The notes under the pieces are model-generated. The model searched no databases, was not told the DNA's origin, and saw only the letters and a program-made list of their open reading frames with translations. A stretch of DNA of 32,242 nucleotides from CAYHZG01 sp964361105 (GTDB taxonomy: Bacteria; Patescibacteriota; Minisyncoccia; 2-02-FULL-40-12), in the NCBI GenBank assembly GCA_964361105.1, contig CAYHZG010000004.1, positions 1-32,242 of the forward strand, in the 5' to 3' direction. Each line of letters begins with the position of its first letter. The stretch's first letter is position 1. The translations under genes were made by a program, and so were the position numbers. This document shows positions 30,624 through 32,242 of this stretch, piece by piece.

Positions 30624-31489
30624 TTGGCTAAAATCATCAAAAATCCGACGACCACAAAAGCAATACCGAATAATTTATATGCCAAAACTTCTCTTTTTAA
30701 ATTCTCGGCAATAGCCGGGATTTTATTTCGCAGAAATAGAGTCAAAAAGAAAATGAATACAAACTCAACCCCTAAAAGAGCATTAGTCAAAGAAACATTG
30801 CCTAATAGAATTGCCAAATAAAGCGTTATAAATCCTATCCCGGCCAAAATTTTATTAAAAACAAAAATAAATTTTGATTTGGCCGGCGCTTGCCTAAAAG
30901 ACAAACTGATTTCTTCTCTGGCCCTGTCTGAAACCAAAGAAATTAAAGCCGCGCCAATAAAACCGATTCTGGTCCAGAAAAAACCGTTTAAAAAACCGGC
31001 TTCAGTAAAAGCTAATTTCAGGAGGACCAACGATAAGCCAAAAAAGATGCCGGAAATCAAGGCATGAGCCATAATGCCCTTCCTTATTTTCCCCAAAAAC
31101 AAAATTCCCAAAATTAAAAACGCGATGGCAAAAAAATTAGAGAGCAAAAATACTTCTTTGAGAATTAAAAGAGAAAAAACATAGGTAAATATGGCAGTCA
31201 AAGCTCCGACTTTGGTTGCGGCAATTGAAGCATCGCTTAACTTAACTGTCTTAAAAATGAATACATTACCAAGAAAAAAGGCGGCGCCAGAAACAAAAGA
31301 TAAAACAAAAAAGCCGAAATCGGGCAAGTCAATAACAGGAACCAGAACAAAAACAAAAGAGCTTAAAATGGCGGTCCAAAAAGCATAAGCAAAAGGTCGG
31401 GGAATTTTAGTTGATAAAAGATACTTATCAATTACAAAAACAGAGGCGTTAACAAAATAGGCAATTACGGCAATGTATAACCAAGCCAT
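30620..31489 (-). CDS. EamA/DMT superfamily transporter
   Basis: A 289-residue polytopic protein with about ten TM helices in two similar halves, the usual size and shape of drug/metabolite transporters of the EamA type. The motif-like segments are ATKVGALTAIFTYVFSLL at the end of helix 4 in half one and ALLGVEFVFIFFLTLFL at the equivalent place in half two, and the C-terminus is AFVVVGFLMILAK. The start codon shares one base with the stop of the GH1 gene (TGATG), and its stop overlaps the hydrolase start. The operon suggests transport of sugar or a sugar-linked metabolite, but DMT members carry very different substrates. Confidence 0.82.
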   Translation of the reverse strand: MAWLYIAVIAYFVNASVFVIDKYLLSTKIPRPFAYAFWTAILSSFVFVLVPVIDLPDFGFFVLSFVSGAAFFLGNVFIFKTVKLSDASIAATKVGALTAIFTYVFSLLILKEVFLLSNFFAIAFLILGILFLGKIRKGIMAHALISGIFFGLSLVLLKLAFTEAGFLNGFFWTRIGFIGAALISLVSDRAREEISLSFRQAPAKSKFIFVFNKILAGIGFITLYLAILLGNVSLTNALLGVEFVFIFFLTLFLRNKIPAIAENLKREVLAYKLFGIAFVVVGFLMILAK

Positions 31490-32242
31490 CAGATTTCTAA
31501 CTTATTTTCTTTACAAATTTTAGCATATTCATAGGCTGATGGCCTTACTTTCCGTTCCAGTGTCCCATAATCAACTTCAACCAAACCAAAGCGTGGCCAA
31601 AAACCCTTATCCCATTCAAAGTTGTCCAGAAGCGACCAGTAAAAGTAGCCGCGAACATCTATCCCCTCTTGGATTGCTTTATGAACCCATTTCAGGTGCT
31701 CTTTGATAAATTCCTCTCGCTTTAAGTCTTTGGCGTCAGCCAATCCATTTTCGGTGATGTAAATGGGCTTATTATATTTTTTAAGTTCCTTGAGAACGTG
31801 GTAAATTCCTTCCGGAAAAATTTCCCAATTCATATCAGACCTCTCTTTGCCTTTAAGCCAGCTAGCCCGGAAATAATAATTAAGGCCAATAAAGTCCTGA
31901 TTCTCTTTTATTCCATTTAAAAATCTATAATTCCAAAAGTATTTTAAAAATGACAGTTTTTGAAAATAAATATTATTTTTAGCCACTCCGACTTTGGCTT
32001 CTGGTGAAACATTTTTAATTTTTTGAAATGATTCATTGTGGGCTTTAACTAGGTTTCCAACCGGAGAGAAATTTAAAATCTTAAATGGCGGCCATTGACC
32101 TTTTAGATAACCAGCACCGATATAAACCATCGGCTCATTGATGGTAATCCAAAATTTTACATTCTTGCCTAAATTTTTAACCACGTATTCGCAATATCTT
32201 GAAAAATAAAAAGATGATCTTTTGTTTTCAAAACCGCCGAGG
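31489..32242 (-). CDS. GH1 family beta-glycosidase (5' part outside the window)
   Basis: The frame stays open to the window edge (first full codon at 32241), so about 250 C-terminal residues are present. The internal GTG or ATG near 32184 is not the start. The first visible residues, LGGFENKR followed by YFSRYCEYV, match the GH1 segment before the acid/base motif. FWITINEP holds the acid/base Glu and ITENGLAD the nucleophile Glu. The C-terminal SLLDNFEWDKGFWPRFGLVEVDY is the strongly conserved end of the family, with the Glu-Trp that binds the non-reducing sugar. No signal is visible in this part. Beta-glucosidase or beta-galactosidase activity is likely. It leads the transporter, hydrolase and ComEA gene string. 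Confidence 0.9.
   Translation of the reverse strand, partial: LGGFENKRSSFYFSRYCEYVVKNLGKNVKFWITINEPMVYIGAGYLKGQWPPFKILNFSPVGNLVKAHNESFQKIKNVSPEAKVGVAKNNIYFQKLSFLKYFWNYRFLNGIKENQDFIGLNYYFRASWLKGKERSDMNWEIFPEGIYHVLKELKKYNKPIYITENGLADAKDLKREEFIKEHLKWVHKAIQEGIDVRGYFYWSLLDNFEWDKGFWPRFGLVEVDYGTLERKVRPSAYEYAKICKENKLEI

Noticed and set aside
1..32242. Alternative genetic code with UGA as glycine
   Set aside because: UGA terminates many genes exactly at overlaps (ATGA junctions), so the standard bacterial code applies.
1..32242. tRNA, rRNA, transposase or integrase genes
   Set aside because: No cloverleaf-like sequence, rRNA motif or recombinase catalytic motif was found on either strand.

Overview
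The window comes from an A/T-rich bacterial genome whose genes are short, tightly packed and often overlap by 1 to 32 bp (many ATGA or GTGA junctions). Standard bacterial code is in use: TGA is a stop in many overlaps, so this is not a UGA=Gly lineage. Shine-Dalgarno sequences are mostly absent or weak. Three traits together point to Candidatus Patescibacteria (CPR), most likely Parcubacteria; this is inference from gene content, as no rRNA or ribosomal protein is present. They are a large exported S-layer-like protein with a peptidoglycan-binding-like domain next to a short coil, TMTC-like membrane proteins with TPR tails, and a very long run of GT4 glycosyltransferases.

Region 1 (1-18561) is a surface-glycan locus, mostly on the minus strand. 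It holds an edge-truncated multi-TM protein, two Dpm1-like GT2 enzymes, eight GT4/CgeB-type glycosyltransferases, a stand-alone RfaE1/HldE-type heptose-phosphate kinase, two SAM methyltransferases and a polysaccharide deacetylase. A plus-strand island (3773-6163) carries a GT11 fucosyltransferase, an FkbM methyltransferase and a DUF268 protein. A secreted protein with a mucin-like linker and a C-terminal peptidoglycan-binding-like domain (12881-14326) is embedded in the locus. A further GT4 gene on the plus strand (18642-19835) closes it.

Region 2 (19821-24429) is one minus-strand operon: two small membrane-anchored proteins with Pro/Thr/Ser-rich stretches, then two tandem TMTC-like multi-TM/TPR proteins. 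Its first start codon can be masked by a 24-bp near-perfect stem. Three strong palindromes, two of them good bidirectional terminators, separate it from the S-layer gene.

Region 3 (24793-29057) holds a 1180-residue S-layer-like protein gene and a 722-bp non-coding stretch upstream of it. That stretch has a good sigma70-like promoter, about 470 nt of leader packed with consecutive hairpins and, upstream of the promoter, three perfect DnaA boxes in 120 bp. It is either an origin-like locus or a heavily controlled S-layer leader, or both.

Region 4 (29058-32242) holds a membrane-anchored ComEA-like HhH protein, a membrane-anchored clan GH-A-type hydrolase, a DMT/EamA transporter and the C-terminal part of a GH1 beta-glycosidase, all on the minus strand.

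A unifying hypothesis: the Dpm1-like GT2 enzymes charge a polyprenyl phosphate with mannose or a similar sugar, the TMTC-like proteins transfer it to Ser/Thr-rich linkers of exported proteins, and the GT4/GT11/methyltransferase/heptose genes build the remaining surface glycans. Several genes also contain in-frame low-complexity or palindromic inserts that look like intergenic repeats captured by coding sequence, comparable to Rickettsia palindromic elements.
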